From positions 1 through 14,512 of the forward strand of contig JAAWBP010000118.1 of assembly GCA_022792755.1 (NCBI GenBank): a stretch of 14,512 bases of DNA, in the 5' to 3' direction. The notes under the pieces are model-generated. The model was not told the origin of the DNA. It did no database searches and saw nothing but the letters and a program-made list of their open reading frames with translations. Source of the DNA: Oscillospiraceae bacterium. GTDB lineage: Bacteria > Bacillota > Clostridia > Oscillospirales > Ruminococcaceae. Below are positions 7,641-13,813 of this stretch, one piece after another (the stretch's first letter is position 1; each line of letters opens with the position of its first letter). Position numbers and translations under genes: made by a program.

Positions 7641-7703
7641 GGCTCCGGCCGATGCTTTGGGCGGCACGCAAATCGACTTTGAAAAGAAAGTGAGAATGCA
7701 GCA

Positions 7704-8831
7704 ATGAACAAATCAACCGTTTATTTTACCGACATGCGCGCCCGTCCGGGGACGAATCTGCTCGACAAGCTGAGAAAACTGATGAAGGCAGCCGGCGCGG
7801 ATACCATTGATTTCAGCGACAAATTCACAGCGATCAAAATCCACTTTGGAGAGCCGGGGAACCTTTCCTTCCTCCGGCCGAATTTTGCCAAGACGGTAGT
7901 CGACTACATAAAGGAGCGGGGAGGTGTTCCCTTCCTGACCGACTGCAACACCCTTTACGTCGGCCGCCGCAAAAACGCGCTCGATCATATGGATGCGGCT
8001 TATGAGAACGGGTTTACCCCTTTTTCGACCGGATGCCATGTGATTATCGCAGACGGTCTGAAAGGCACCGACGAGGTGCTGGTTCCGGTTGAGGGCGGGG
8101 AATATGTCAAAGAAGCCCGGATCGGCCGCGCTGTGATGGATGCGGATATCATAATCTCCCTCAACCATTTTAAAGGGCATGAGCTCACCGGCTTCGGCGG
8201 TGCGATTAAGAACCTCGGAATGGGATGCGGCTCCCGCGCGGGCAAAATGGAACAGCACAACGACGGAAAGCCGCAGGTCGACCAGAGCCTCTGCAAAGGC
8301 TGCAAGATGTGTTCAAAGAACTGTGCGCACGGCGCAATTTCGTTTGATGCGGAGAATAAGGCGTCGATCGACCACAATAAATGCGTCGGCTGCGGCCGCT
8401 GTATCGGCTCCTGCTTCTTTGATGCGGTTTCCAATTCGAGCGGGAGCGCGGCCGAAAGGCTCGGGATGAAGATGGCGGAGTACGCGAAGGCCGTTGTGAC
8501 CGCCCGCCCGCAGTTCCACATCAATATTGTCATGGACGTTTCGCCTTACTGCGACTGCCATGCGGAGAATGACATGCCGATTATCCCGGATGTTGGAATG
8601 TTCGCTTCCTTCGACCCGGTTGCGCTGGACGTCGCCTGCGCCGATGCCTGCAACCGGCAGCCCGTCTGTAAGGGGAGCCTCCTCGACGAAAACCAGAACG
8701 ATCCCCATTTCCACGACCACCACGACCATTTTGTCAATACGACGCCGGCAAGTGACTGGAAGGCCTGCGTAGAGCACGCCGAAAAGATCGGCCTGGGTTC
8801 GCGGGAGTATGAGATCGTCACTGTAAAATAA
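7704..8831 (+). CDS. DUF362 family protein with two 4Fe-4S ferredoxin-type clusters
   Basis: The 375-residue product belongs to the DUF362 iron-sulfur family, widespread in anaerobes and of unknown reaction. The N-terminal part (about 1-180) has FTAIKIHFGEPGN, FLTDCNTLYVGRR and ISLNHFKGHELTGFGGAIKN, the conserved DUF362 core. Two ferredoxin motifs follow: CKGCKMCSKNC (Cys197, 200, 203, 207) and CVGCGRCIGSC (Cys227, 230, 233, 237). They would bind two [4Fe-4S] clusters. The last cysteines are followed by Ala and Phe rather than the proline common in ferredoxins. Near the C-terminus (about 335-344) is a histidine cluster, PHFHDHHDHF. There is no signal peptide or membrane segment, so it is probably a cytosolic electron carrier or redox enzyme. 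The ATG at 7704 follows AAAGTGAG, with a slightly long spacer. It stands alone between terminators; I found no convincing promoter for it. Confidence 0.9.
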   Translation: MNKSTVYFTDMRARPGTNLLDKLRKLMKAAGADTIDFSDKFTAIKIHFGEPGNLSFLRPNFAKTVVDYIKERGGVPFLTDCNTLYVGRRKNALDHMDAAYENGFTPFSTGCHVIIADGLKGTDEVLVPVEGGEYVKEARIGRAVMDADIIISLNHFKGHELTGFGGAIKNLGMGCGSRAGKMEQHNDGKPQVDQSLCKGCKMCSKNCAHGAISFDAENKASIDHNKCVGCGRCIGSCFFDAVSNSSGSAAERLGMKMAEYAKAVVTARPQFHINIVMDVSPYCDCHAENDMPIIPDVGMFASFDPVALDVACADACNRQPVCKGSLLDENQNDPHFHDHHDHFVNTTPASDWKACVEHAEKIGLGSREYEIVTVK

Positions 8832-8851
8832 CCTGTAAAAACAATGAATGC

Positions 8852-8888
8852 AAAAATACCGCCGGCTTTTGGGCCAGGCGGTATTTTT
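8852..8888 (+). terminator. Intrinsic terminator after the DUF362 gene
   Basis: AAAAATACCGCC (8852-8863) pairs perfectly with GGCGGTATTTTT (8877-8888), 12 bp, with a possible three further pairs inside the loop. The A-rich left arm means it could also act for minus-strand transcription. Confidence 0.92.
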
Positions 8889-8895
8889 GTACAAA

Positions 8896-8924
8896 TTGAC
8901 ACTTTTTCGGGAATCGGATATAAT
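8896..8924 (+). promoter_or_regulatory. Consensus promoter for the membrane protein-cwlD-radA transcript
   Basis: TTGACA (8896-8901), exactly 17 bases, then TATAAT (8919-8924): a full 12/12 sigma-A consensus match at ideal spacing. It starts just 7 bases after the preceding terminator arm. The predicted start near 8931 gives a leader of about 37 bases to the TTG at 8968. Confidence 0.95.
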
Positions 8925-8967
8925 AAATCCATTACCGTGTGCGCACGAAAAAAGGGGAGCCGATATT

Positions 8968-9543
8968 TTGAGTCTCGACAACGCTGTTTCAGCCCGCCCC
9001 AATACCCTCGGGATGGGTGGGAAAATGCTGGTAAAAGTCCTTTTGGCAGATTTTTGCTGTTTGATCCTCGTGATTTCTACCGCTTTTTTATTTATGTACC
9101 AGTGGCTGATCTGGTTGTTGGCAATCATCTGCATGACGCTTCTGGTTGCCTTTCTCGCCGGGCCGATGAACAACCGCGGGCACCGGGACAGAGGGTATTA
9201 TGAAAGGAACAATCAAAAGACCGACCGGTTTTACGGGCTGAAGGCCGGCCTCATTGCCGCTCTTCCGTTTTATCTGATGACGCTGGTCTCCGTGCTGATG
9301 ATGCTGGGAATCCTCCCGGATTATTTTCTCCTTTACCGGGCTTTGAACAGCTTTTTCTGGCCGTTTATTTCCCTGATCGTTGGCGCATTTGGCGTCGTGG
9401 ACTTTCCCTGGTATTACTTCCTCCTTTTTTTCCTGCTCCAGTCGGTGATCCCGCTGACCTGCCATATTTCATATACGCTGGGGTTAAAGGACATCGTCCT
9501 GTCGGACCGGATCCTTTACCAGCGGAACAAAAAGAAAAAATAG
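8968..9543 (+). CDS. Multi-span membrane protein of unknown function, 191 residues
   Basis: I do not recognise a family. Four or five hydrophobic segments are visible at about 22-43, 46-64, 94-115, 126-144 and 149-171. Segments 2 and 3 are separated by a polar, arginine-rich stretch (NNRGHRDRGYYERNNQK, 68-84). The tail ends in RNKKKK. I chose the TTG at 8968 because AAGGGGAG lies 8 bases upstream. The longer open frame starting at 8848 would run through the preceding terminator and the consensus promoter, so it cannot be the translated form. Within the chosen frame M16 and M20 are internal alternatives without clear ribosome binding sites. The gene is first after a fully consensus promoter and lies 64 bases ahead of cwlD with no terminator, so it is probably co-transcribed. 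A role in the envelope or sporulation is only an inference from its neighbour. Confidence 0.8.
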   Translation: MSLDNAVSARPNTLGMGGKMLVKVLLADFCCLILVISTAFLFMYQWLIWLLAIICMTLLVAFLAGPMNNRGHRDRGYYERNNQKTDRFYGLKAGLIAALPFYLMTLVSVLMMLGILPDYFLLYRALNSFFWPFISLIVGAFGVVDFPWYYFLLFFLLQSVIPLTCHISYTLGLKDIVLSDRILYQRNKKKK

Positions 9544-9564
9544 GAGCATAACCGCCCCGGCCCG

Positions 9565-9580
9565 GTTCATAGATATGAAC
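9565..9580. repeat. Short palindrome between the membrane protein gene and cwlD
   Basis: GTTCAT (9565-9570) and ATGAAC (9575-9580) form a perfect 6-bp inverted repeat around AGAT, 28 bases before the cwlD start. It could be an operator half-site pair or a minor mRNA hairpin. It may be chance. Confidence 0.3.
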
Positions 9581-9607
9581 ATAGAAAAATCGTGATGGGT
9601 GGCCGGT

Positions 9608-10318
9608 ATGAGGAGAGAATTGTTTCGAAAAGCCGCAGTTTTGACCGCGATCTTGCTGGCGGCTTTTTTTCTTATCATTACAGTGGTGCATTTGGAGATG
9701 ACAGCGCCTGTGGTGGGGGATATTTCGTCTGTCCGCACCATAGTGATCGATCCGGGGCACGGCGGTGCGGACGGCGGCGCCGTAGGCTACAGCGGCAGCA
9801 TCGAAAAGGGCCTGAACCTCGAGATTTCCCTTAAGCTGCGGGCTCTTTTGCAGGCGTGCGGATTCCAGGTGGTCATGACGCGGGAGGACGACCGTTCCAT
9901 TCACGACGAAAGCGCGGGAACGATCGGCGAGCAAAAGCGTTCCGATCTTTACAACCGCTTGGAAATCTATAACAGCGACCCAACCGCGCTGGTGATCTCG
10001 GTTCACTTAAACCAATACGGCGACTCTTCCTGCAAAGGGGCACAGGTCTTTTACAGCCCGAATGTGAGCGAGTCGAAGGAGCTGGCGCAGTCGGTACAGT
10101 CTTCGTTCAAGCAGCTGCTCCAGCCGGAAAACGAACGGATGATCAAGCCGGCCGAAAAGAATCTCTTTCTTTTATTCCACTCGGAGGTGCCGGCGATCCT
10201 GTGCGAGTGCGGCTTTGTTTCCAATCCCGGGGAGGAAGCGCTGCTGATGGACGACGAATACCAGACAAAGGTGGCGTTTGCCATTTTGACTGGACTGATG
10301 GATTATTTGGTCGGATGA
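9608..10318 (+). CDS. cwlD: N-acetylmuramoyl-L-alanine amidase, CwlD-type
   Basis: An Amidase_3 zinc hydrolase. In Bacillus CwlD removes the peptide side chain from muramic acid in the spore cortex, the first step to muramic-delta-lactam, which germination enzymes need. An N-terminal signal anchor (MRRELFRKAA, then a hydrophobic run to about residue 27) would place the catalytic domain outside the membrane. Zinc and catalytic residues are all visible: IDPGHGG (His51), LNLEISLKL (Glu72), ISVHLNQY (His133) and CECGFVSNP (Glu200). No cell-wall-binding repeats are present, and the 236 residues match CwlD length, which favours CwlD over autolytic amidases. The start is uncertain: ATG 9608 with GGTGG 5 bases upstream is preferred. 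A GTG at 9599 has no ribosome binding site, and a TTG at 9620 has AGGAG only 4 bases upstream. radA follows after 12 bases. Confidence 0.85.
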   Translation: MRRELFRKAAVLTAILLAAFFLIITVVHLEMTAPVVGDISSVRTIVIDPGHGGADGGAVGYSGSIEKGLNLEISLKLRALLQACGFQVVMTREDDRSIHDESAGTIGEQKRSDLYNRLEIYNSDPTALVISVHLNQYGDSSCKGAQVFYSPNVSESKELAQSVQSSFKQLLQPENERMIKPAEKNLFLLFHSEVPAILCECGFVSNPGEEALLMDDEYQTKVAFAILTGLMDYLVG

Positions 10319-10330
10319 CAGGGGGAAACG

Positions 10331-11716
10331 ATGGCAAAAGCAAAGGAAGTTTATGTTTGCACAAACTGCGGGTTCGAGACGGCGAAATGGAATGGGCGCT
10401 GTCCTTCCTGCAATGAATGGAATACCTTTGAGCTGCATGTGCAGGCGGCTGCGCCTGCAAAGGGGGCCGGCAGGATATCCGCGGCTCCGCTTCCGGGCGC
10501 TGCCGCCCCTGTCCGCATTTCGGAAATCGACACCGAGGACGAGGTCCGCTACCACACCGGACTCAAGGAATTTGACCGCGTGCTGGGCGGGGGGATCGTC
10601 AAGGGGTCGATCAACCTTTTGAGCGGTGCGCCCGGCATCGGAAAATCCACCCTGCTTTTACAGATCTGTGAGTTTTTGGGGCGGAACTACAGCATTTTAT
10701 ATGTATCGGGGGAGGAATCAGTCCGTCAGCTCAAGCTGCGGGCGCAGCGCCTCGGGGTAGAGAGCGACAATCTTTATATCGTCTCCCAGACCGATGTGGA
10801 TACAGTGATCCACACGGTTGTGACCCAGAAGCCGGATCTCGTGATGATCGACTCGATCCAGACCATGAATCTCGCCCAGGTGGCTTCCTCCGCGGGCAGT
10901 GTCACCCAGGTGAGGGAGTGCACCTCCGCCTTGATGCGGACGGCGAAGTCGGAGGAAATCCCGATGTTCATCGTCGGCCATATCAACAAAGATGGGGCGA
11001 TTGCAGGCCCGAAGGTGCTCGAGCACATCGTCGATGCAGTGCTCTATTTCGAGGGAGACCGCAACCTCACCTACCGGATTCTGCGTGCGGTGAAAAACCG
11101 TTATGGCTCCACCAACGAAATCGGGATGTTCGAGATGCTGGACACCGGTTTGACCGAAGTGGAGAACCCCTCTATGATGCTTCTCGCCGACCGGCCTGTT
11201 GGGGTGAGTGGCACCTGCGCCGCCTGCGTGATGGAGGGGAGCCGGCCGATTATGGCGGAGGTTCAGGCGCTGGTGACCAAAACCGGTTTCGGCACGCCCC
11301 GCAGGATGGCGGCGGGGTTTGACTACAACCGGATGTCGCTCATCCTGGCCGTTTTGGAAAAGCGGGCGGGTTATTTCTTTGGCGCGCTTGACGTTTACAT
11401 CAACATCGTCGGCGGACTCCGCTTGGAGGAACCGGCCGCCGACCTTTCCATTGCGTTGGCGCTGGTGTCGAGCCTGAGGGACAAGCCGCTTCCGGAAGGG
11501 CTTCTCGCCTTTGGGGAACTGGGACTCGCGGGTGAAATCCGGACGGCGTCGAATCTTTTGCAGCGGATCAAAGAGGCGCAGAGGCTCGGCTTTACCCAGT
11601 GCCTTGTTCCGCGGCAGGCTTTGAAGGCTCTTTCTGCAATTTCCGGTCTGGACGGGATAGAGTTGATAGGGGTAAGCAGTTTAAAGCAGGCGATTGCCGC
11701 TGCATTCCCCGGTTAA
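10331..11716 (+). CDS. radA: DNA repair protein RadA (Sms), branch-migration ATPase
   Basis: RadA is a hexameric DnaB-like helicase that promotes branch migration during RecA-mediated recombination. The 461-residue protein has the N-terminal zinc finger C10-x2-C13 ... C24-x2-C27 and Walker A GAPGIGKST (99-107). It has the Walker B region LVMIDSIQTM (Asp174) and the RadA-specific motif as KNRYG (255-259), where the classical form is KNRFG. The C-terminal Lon-like domain (about 300-461) contains DVYINIVGGLRLEEPAADL and ends ISSLK-type sequence. The ATG follows AGGGGGAAACG, a good ribosome binding site, 12 bases after cwlD. Its TAA stop (11714-11716) overlaps the stop of the convergent small gene. 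No plus-strand terminator lies immediately after it; the first is at 12045. Confidence 0.96.
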   Translation: MAKAKEVYVCTNCGFETAKWNGRCPSCNEWNTFELHVQAAAPAKGAGRISAAPLPGAAAPVRISEIDTEDEVRYHTGLKEFDRVLGGGIVKGSINLLSGAPGIGKSTLLLQICEFLGRNYSILYVSGEESVRQLKLRAQRLGVESDNLYIVSQTDVDTVIHTVVTQKPDLVMIDSIQTMNLAQVASSAGSVTQVRECTSALMRTAKSEEIPMFIVGHINKDGAIAGPKVLEHIVDAVLYFEGDRNLTYRILRAVKNRYGSTNEIGMFEMLDTGLTEVENPSMMLLADRPVGVSGTCAACVMEGSRPIMAEVQALVTKTGFGTPRRMAAGFDYNRMSLILAVLEKRAGYFFGALDVYINIVGGLRLEEPAADLSIALALVSSLRDKPLPEGLLAFGELGLAGEIRTASNLLQRIKEAQRLGFTQCLVPRQALKALSAISGLDGIELIGVSSLKQAIAAAFPG

Positions 11717-11886
11717 CCCTTTGAGGGAGGAGAACTTTGCCCGCCCGCCGCTTTGTCTGTTTGCTTTGCCGGGACAAAATAGCCGCAGCCTTGCTCTGTG
11801 CTCGCGGTCGGGGCGGTGATCTGCTCTAATGTACAGACCCCTTCGGATTGATGAGCGCAGGGTTTGCTGCACCAAATCAGGTTCAT
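11713..11886 (-). CDS. Small four-cysteine protein, 57 residues, function unknown
   Basis: On the minus strand ATG (11886-11884) opens a 57-codon frame starting MNLIWCSKPCAHQSEGVCTL. GAGGTG lies 6 bases upstream, one of the better ribosome binding sites here. The frame can start earlier at a GTG (11895), but that start lacks a site. Cys6, Cys10, Cys18 and Cys34 give C-x3-C-x7-C-x15-C, ending in GCGYF. The spacing resembles small zinc-knuckle-like clostridial proteins of about 50-60 residues. These include DUF1540-type proteins and ones misannotated as hydroxymyristoyl-ACP dehydratase. I recall the resemblance but cannot verify it. The tail after residue 40 is Ala/Gly/Ser/Pro-rich and looks disordered. 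Its TAA (11715-11713) shares the TTAA with the radA stop. No sigma-A promoter is obvious upstream. Confidence 0.7.
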   Translation of the reverse strand: MNLIWCSKPCAHQSEGVCTLEQITAPTASTEQGCGYFVPAKQTDKAAGGQSSPPSKG

Positions 11887-12044
11887 TGGAAACACCTCGA
11901 TTCAAAAAATGAAGATGGGCCGTCTTGGTTTAGTTTATTTCTTCCGCCTTGATTTATTCGAAAAATCAGCGCCGAAAGGTTAAAACAAGGGGTAATTTCG
12001 ATCGAGGCTTGCGGATGAAAATCTTTTGAAATAACAAGCTGCCT

Positions 12045-12080
12045 ATAGATACCGTTTTGAAAGGAACGGTATCTATTTTT
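12045..12080 (+). terminator. Intrinsic terminator, plus strand, 330 bases beyond radA
   Basis: ATAGATACCGTT (12045-12056) pairs perfectly with AACGGTATCTAT (12065-12076), 12 bp, around TTGAAAGG, followed by a T run to 12080. On the minus strand there is no T tract, so it acts on plus-strand transcription. It is the first terminator after radA. The radA mRNA could extend to it and be antisense to the whole small cysteine gene; alternatively it ends an unidentified RNA. Confidence 0.88.
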
Positions 12081-12304
12081 AATAAGAACTTTCTCTGCCG
12101 CCTGGTTGAGCGGGCCTATATTGAGCAGGGAATTCTTGCCTAAGTTATAGCAGGCGGATCCAGGGAAGGTAAAAAGAGATGCTTTAAAAAAATATTTTTG
12201 GCCTTTGAAATATGCAGGTTTGGCGGCTGTATGATGGAATTTACAACCGTTGCAGGAATGATTCGGGCCGTTGGCAAGCAAAATATAAATACGGCGCTCG
12301 CCAT

Positions 12305-12340
12305 TTGAGGACAAGATGGAGGAGAGTTCCTCAATTTTTT
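12305..12340 (+). terminator. Second intrinsic terminator in the gene-poor region, plus strand
   Basis: TTGAGGA (12305-12311) pairs with TCCTCAA (12328-12334), followed by six T. The loop contains a second GAGGA that can pair with the same TCCTC, giving a shorter alternative hairpin. No gene precedes it on this strand, so it implies either fail-safe termination or a short RNA made between about 12081 and 12340. Confidence 0.7.
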
Positions 12341-12456
12341 AACGCTCTGAGCCTGGTTTGTCCCTGCTGATCATTTGATTTTTAAAAATTTCATGAAATA
12401 AAAGATACAGATGCGAGAAGCTGAAAAATATTGCCAGCCTTGTGTTCACCCTTTAT

Positions 12457-12501
12457 TAACATATTGAGAGCTATGATATGTTACAATTTGTAATATGTTA
12501 C
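12457..12501. promoter_or_regulatory. Three TAACATAT boxes, candidate operator cluster
   Basis: TAACATAT occurs at 12457-12464. Its reverse complement ATATGTTA occurs at 12476-12483 and 12493-12500; the last two copies extend to ATATGTTAC and are exactly 17 bases apart. Between them is the perfect palindrome TTACAA-T-TTGTAA (12481-12493). The cluster lies 150-200 bases upstream of the regulator gene and about 85 bases upstream of its promoter. It looks like a cooperative binding site, possibly for the regulator itself, but no protein is shown. Confidence 0.5.
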
Positions 12502-12534
12502 GGCGATTGATCGTTCAGGTTGGGTTCATAAGGC

Positions 12535-12560
12535 AAATTTTTTGTCAACACAACAAATTT
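12535..12560. promoter_or_regulatory. Inverted repeat upstream of the regulator promoter
   Basis: AAATTTTTTGT (12535-12545) and ACAACAAATTT (12550-12560) are inverted with 10 of 11 matches around CAAC. It ends 24 bases before the -35 element at 12585. It may be a second operator. It is not followed by a T tract, so it is not a terminator. Confidence 0.4.
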
Positions 12561-12584
12561 AGACAGGTTTTTCTCCGCAGGTTG

Positions 12585-12613
12585 TTGCAAAATGTCGAAG
12601 GATTATGTAAAAT
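12585..12613 (+). promoter_or_regulatory. Promoter of the CdaR/PucR-like regulator gene
   Basis: TTGCAA (12585-12590), a 17-base spacer and TAAAAT (12608-12613) match sigma-A elements at 4/6 and 5/6. The -35 is the same TTGCAA seen at glmU. The predicted start near 12620 gives a 35-base leader to the ATG at 12655. Confidence 0.6.
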
Positions 12614-12654
12614 AAGATTTGAATTGTATTATTTATGATAAGAGGGGATCAATT

Positions 12655-13740
12655 ATGTCGAATCGGTTGTTTCAGGGCGTTGTCCATCAGATGAGGGATA
12701 CAGTTGACCGTGTCATTGGAGTCGTAGACGATCAGGCTACGATTATCGCATGCAGCGAGCTTTCCCGCATAGGGATTACCAACGAGCTTGTTTCGTTTGA
12801 GATTACGGGAGGGCATGATATTTTCGTGCGCGACGGTTACACCTATAAACCGTTCGGTTCGCACATTAGGCCCGATTTTGCCGTTTTTGTCGAAGGCACG
12901 GACGATGCGGCGTCCAAGTACGCTCAGATTCTCGCCGTTTCGCTTTCCAGCATCAAGCAGTATTACGACGAAAAATATGACCGCAATAATTTTATCAAAA
13001 ACGTTGTGCTGGACAATATCCTTCCAGGCGACATCTATGTGAAGGCGAGGGAGCTCCATTTCAATACGGAAGTCAGCCGTGTCGCGCTTCTGATCCGCAT
13101 CACGTCTTCCCACGAGGTTTCGGCCTATGATGTGATCCAGAATCTTTTCCCGGATAAGCAGAAGGATTTCGTCTTCAATATCAGCGAAAGCGACATCGTC
13201 CTGATCAAGGAGATCAAGTCTACAATCGAGCCGAAGGACTTGGAAAAGCTCGCCTATTCGATCATCGACACGCTGTCCAGCGAGTTTTACACCAAGGCGG
13301 TTGTCGGGATCGGCACCTCGGTCATCGGTGTGAAGGATCTGGCACATTCGTTTAAAGAGGCGCAGATCTCTTTAGAGGTCGGAAAGGTCTTCGACACCGA
13401 CAAAGCGGTTGTCAGCTATGACAACTTGGGAATCGCCCGGTTGATTTACCAGCTTCCGACCACCCTCTGCGACACTTTTTTGAGAGAGGTTTTTAAGCGG
13501 GGGTCGATCGAGTCGCTCGACTATGAAACCCTGTTTACCATCCAGAAATTTTTTGAAAACAACTTAAATGTATCCGAGACTTCAAGGAAGCTGTTTGTCC
13601 ACCGGAATACGCTGGTCTACCGCCTGGAGAAGATCAAAAAGCTGACCGGCCTGGATCTGCGTGAATTTGACCATGCGATTGTTTTTAAGATCGCGCTGAT
13701 GGTCAAAAAATATCTGACAGCGAATCCGGTTAAGTTTTAA
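12655..13740 (+). CDS. CdaR/PucR-type helix-turn-helix transcriptional regulator
   Basis: The 361-residue protein ends in a PucR-type helix-turn-helix (about 292-345) with NVSETSRKLFVHRNTLVYRL and the following EKIKKLTGLDL. This DNA-binding module is shared by CdaR and PucR regulators. The N-terminal about 110 residues (GVVDDQATIIACSELSRIG, then a short beta-rich stretch) resemble the ligand-sensing part of CdaR-like proteins. The middle (about 125-285) matches the GGDEF-like CdaR domain, with degenerate sequence. The effector is unknown. The ATG at 12655 has GAGGGG 7 bases upstream; an in-frame TTG at 12619 lies at the predicted transcription start and has no site. It immediately precedes ftsE, separated by 73 bases and a hairpin. 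Control of ftsEX or of itself is an inference from position, supported by the repeated boxes upstream. Confidence 0.85.
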   Translation: MSNRLFQGVVHQMRDTVDRVIGVVDDQATIIACSELSRIGITNELVSFEITGGHDIFVRDGYTYKPFGSHIRPDFAVFVEGTDDAASKYAQILAVSLSSIKQYYDEKYDRNNFIKNVVLDNILPGDIYVKARELHFNTEVSRVALLIRITSSHEVSAYDVIQNLFPDKQKDFVFNISESDIVLIKEIKSTIEPKDLEKLAYSIIDTLSSEFYTKAVVGIGTSVIGVKDLAHSFKEAQISLEVGKVFDTDKAVVSYDNLGIARLIYQLPTTLCDTFLREVFKRGSIESLDYETLFTIQKFFENNLNVSETSRKLFVHRNTLVYRLEKIKKLTGLDLREFDHAIVFKIALMVKKYLTANPVKF

Positions 13741-13748
13741 CCGGATTC
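13722..13748 (+). repeat. 12-bp hairpin spanning the regulator stop codon
   Basis: GAATCCGGTTAA (13722-13733) pairs perfectly with TTAACCGGATTC (13737-13748) around a 3-base loop. The TAA stop (13738-13740) lies in the right arm. CCTTGCGGC follows instead of a T tract, so it is not a classical terminator. It may stabilise the upstream mRNA or tune expression between the regulator and ftsE. Confidence 0.65.
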
Positions 13749-13813
13749 CCTTGCGGCATCGGCGGGTCGGGTAAGACAAAAGCGAATGATTTTTTGAATT
13801 GTGGTGCGTGGTT

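Larger units (their letters stand above)
11887..12654. other. AT-rich gene-poor region between the small cysteine gene and the regulator
   Basis: Roughly 770 bases are markedly richer in A and T than the neighbouring genes and contain no reading frame with a credible ribosome binding site and family. It holds a 6-bp inverted repeat (11950-11968) and two plus-strand terminators (12045-12080, 12305-12340). Between those a long-range pairing, CCGCCTG (12098-12104) with CAGGCGG (12151-12157), suggests folded RNA. Further on are the box cluster (12457-12501), an inverted repeat (12535-12560) and the regulator's promoter (12585-12613). The 143-codon minus-strand frame over 11883-12314 starts with TTG inside a terminator stem and is not accepted. 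Confidence 0.6.

Noticed and set aside
7170..7716. Minus-strand frames over the tRNA-Gln region (165 and 78 codons)
   Set aside because: They translate the complement of the tRNA and its terminators, a well-known source of spurious database proteins (the WLGWKDLNPRN-type segment). No ribosome binding site or family.
8848..8967. Upstream extension of the membrane protein frame
   Set aside because: It passes through an intrinsic terminator and a consensus promoter, and the predicted transcription start is downstream of it.
11883..12314. 143-codon minus-strand frame in the gene-poor region
   Set aside because: Starts with TTG inside a terminator stem, crosses another perfect hairpin, overlaps the leader of the small cysteine gene, and resembles no family.
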